DNA of 5,877 bases, taken from the NCBI GenBank assembly GCA_020850915.1, contig JADZDV010000250.1, positions 1-5,877 on the forward strand. Direction: 5' to 3'. The stretch is from Chloroflexota bacterium. GTDB lineage: Bacteria > Chloroflexota > UBA6077 > JADZDV01. The position numbers and the translations under genes were made by a program. Below, piece after piece: positions 5,029 through 5,877 of the stretch (position 1 is its first letter; each line of letters starts with the position of its first letter). The notes beneath the pieces are model-generated. The model saw only the letters and a program-made list of their open reading frames with translations, made no database searches and was not told the DNA's origin.

Positions 5029-5229
5029 CTACTTGTGGCGGCCGAATACCTGGGATAGGATGCGATCGCTGACGACGTGGCGGATGCGACGTTCGCGTGA
5101 GCGTTCGAACAGGCTCCAGAGTGACACTGCCACCGCGCCCCACACCAGCGCTGAGCCCAACGCCACCAGCGACTCCAGATTGCGCCTGGCCTTGCCTTCC
5201 GGACTCGCTACCGCGTGCCGATCGTCCAC
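5029..5229 (-). CDS. Small single-pass membrane protein (66 aa), unknown function
   Basis: Encodes 66 residues with one hydrophobic helix at about 20-40 (SLVALGSALVWGAVAVSLWSL), a short polar N-terminus and a strongly basic C-terminal tail (RSRERRIRH at 43-51), which suggests the tail faces the cytoplasm. No family is recognised. Starts at GTG 5229; AGGAGAGG on the minus strand (5241-5248) is 11 nt upstream, slightly long. No ATG, GTG or TTG lies between the upstream in-frame TAA and this GTG. Codons are GC-rich at the third position like neighbouring genes, which supports coding. It faces the DUF2254-like gene tail to tail and lies 101 bp after the TPR gene on the same strand. A small accessory subunit or a chance reading frame are both possible. 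Confidence 0.5.
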   Translation of the reverse strand: MDDRHAVASPEGKARRNLESLVALGSALVWGAVAVSLWSLFERSRERRIRHVVSDRILSQVFGRHK

Positions 5230-5289
5230 CGCTGCTACCGCCTCTCCTGAGTCGTCAGTACATTAACGGGAAAACGCGCCCAAGCCTAC

Positions 5290-5307
5290 CGCGGGCTACG
5301 ACCCGCG
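5290..5307 (-). terminator. Hairpin downstream of the TPR gene, possible terminator
   Basis: CGCGGG (5290-5295) and CCCGCG (5302-5307) pair exactly around a six-base loop, 24 bp beyond the TPR gene stop. On the minus strand a TTTT run follows only about 15 nt later, so this is a weak intrinsic terminator at best. Confidence 0.3.
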
Positions 5308-5330
5308 TGCAAGCGAAGCGCCCCACCGCC

Positions 5331-5877
5331 CTACCGTGCCAGTCGGAGCTCGGGCTCAGCCGGGCTGCTACCGAGCCGCGCAGCGGCACGCCGCGCGGCC
5401 TGCAGGTCCGGGTGCGCCCCGAGCCGCTCGAAGGCCTCGACCGCCGAGCGCGTCAGCCCCCGGGCGCGGCTCAGCTCCGCCGACCGCCTCGAACCGCCCA
5501 GCACGTGCGCCAGTTGGAGCGCGGTCAGCGCGGCCTCGTACGGCTGCTCGACTGCTCGACAGAGGCGCAGGGTGGCGCGGAGCAAGCGGGCGGCCGAATC
5601 GCGGTCGCCTCGCATCTCGGCGAGCGCAGCGGTTGCGCGTTGCCCGGCGACGCTCGGAGGCTGGCGGTCGAGTTGCCGGCCGAGCCGCAGCGCTTCTCGG
5701 GCGTTCTGGTCAGTCTGCTCCGGCTCGCCGAGCGCCGCCCAGCATTCTGCCGCGACGCCCGCGAAGCTGGCGCTGCACGGCAGGCAGCGCAGTCGCTCCG
5801 CCGCCTCGGCGCCTCGGCTGAGCGCCTCGCGCGCGCCAGCCAGGTCCTCCGCGCGCAGGCGGTTGAGCGCCAGCTCC
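5331..5877 (-). CDS. TPR-rich protein, C-terminal part (enters from the right edge)
   Basis: The minus-strand frame is open without a stop from the right edge to TAG at 5331-5333, giving the last 181 residues of a larger protein. An internal ATG at 5615 is not the real start, because helical-repeat sequence continues upstream of it. The residues form Ala/Leu/Arg-rich helical pairs at roughly 34-40-residue intervals, for example EALSRGAEAAERL, AREALRLGRQL, DSAARLLRATLRLCRAV and RSAVEAFERLGAHPDLQAARR. This is the look of the tetratricopeptide C-terminus of large ATPase-TPR regulators (LuxR/MalT, BTAD or adenylate-cyclase-associated types); the last segment, AFERLGAHPDLQAAR, is typical of their final repeat. 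The N-terminal domain that would define the protein is outside the window, so the specific class is inference. Confidence 0.78.
   Translation of the reverse strand, partial: ELALNRLRAEDLAGAREALSRGAEAAERLRCLPCSASFAGVAAECWAALGEPEQTDQNAREALRLGRQLDRQPPSVAGQRATAALAEMRGDRDSAARLLRATLRLCRAVEQPYEAALTALQLAHVLGGSRRSAELSRARGLTRSAVEAFERLGAHPDLQAARRAAARLGSSPAEPELRLAR

Noticed and set aside
5336..5821. Rightward 161-codon Arg/Ala/Pro-rich open frame
   Set aside because: Antisense to the TPR repeats; compositionally biased and without a recognisable start context.

Overview
The window is GC-rich bacterial chromosome with densely packed genes and no tRNA, rRNA, CRISPR array, insertion sequence or phage gene that I can see. 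No single marker fixes the taxon. The GC content, a FabL-type enoyl reductase, a large DUF2254-like membrane protein and a degenerate receiver protein fit a Chloroflexota (Thermomicrobia-like) or similar environmental lineage; this is inference, not proof.

Left part (1-1701). The N-terminal 160 or so residues of serine hydroxymethyltransferase (glyA) run leftwards off the window. Divergent from it, and sharing a gap of about 200 bp, is a rightward cluster of three genes: a 33-residue, extremely Lys/Arg-rich protein; a flavin-reductase-domain protein; and a receiver-like protein without the phosphoacceptor Asp. The last gene appears to start at a non-canonical CTG that overlaps the flavin reductase stop codon (CTGA) behind a well-placed GGAGAG. 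The usual start codons would remove the first strand of its fold.

Middle part (1702-3227). A second, distinct flavin-reductase-domain gene and, upstream of it on the same (minus) strand, an SDR enzyme that matches enoyl-ACP reductase III (FabL), including the Tyr-x6-Lys catalytic spacing. The 182 bp between them contains a perfect CATGAC-N5-GTCATG dyad, a candidate operator.

Right part (3228-5877). The divergent gap after fabL holds a rho-independent terminator pointing right with no annotated gene to terminate, followed directly by a promoter-like element and a 524-residue DUF2254-like membrane protein. Convergent to it lie a small single-pass membrane protein and the C-terminal part of a TPR-rich protein that enters from beyond the right edge.

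Taken together this is mostly housekeeping and redox metabolism: one-carbon metabolism, fatty-acid elongation and flavin reduction, plus poorly characterised small and membrane proteins. I find no clear evidence of a new multi-gene system. The most worthwhile oddities are the CTG start, the orphan terminator and the tiny basic protein.
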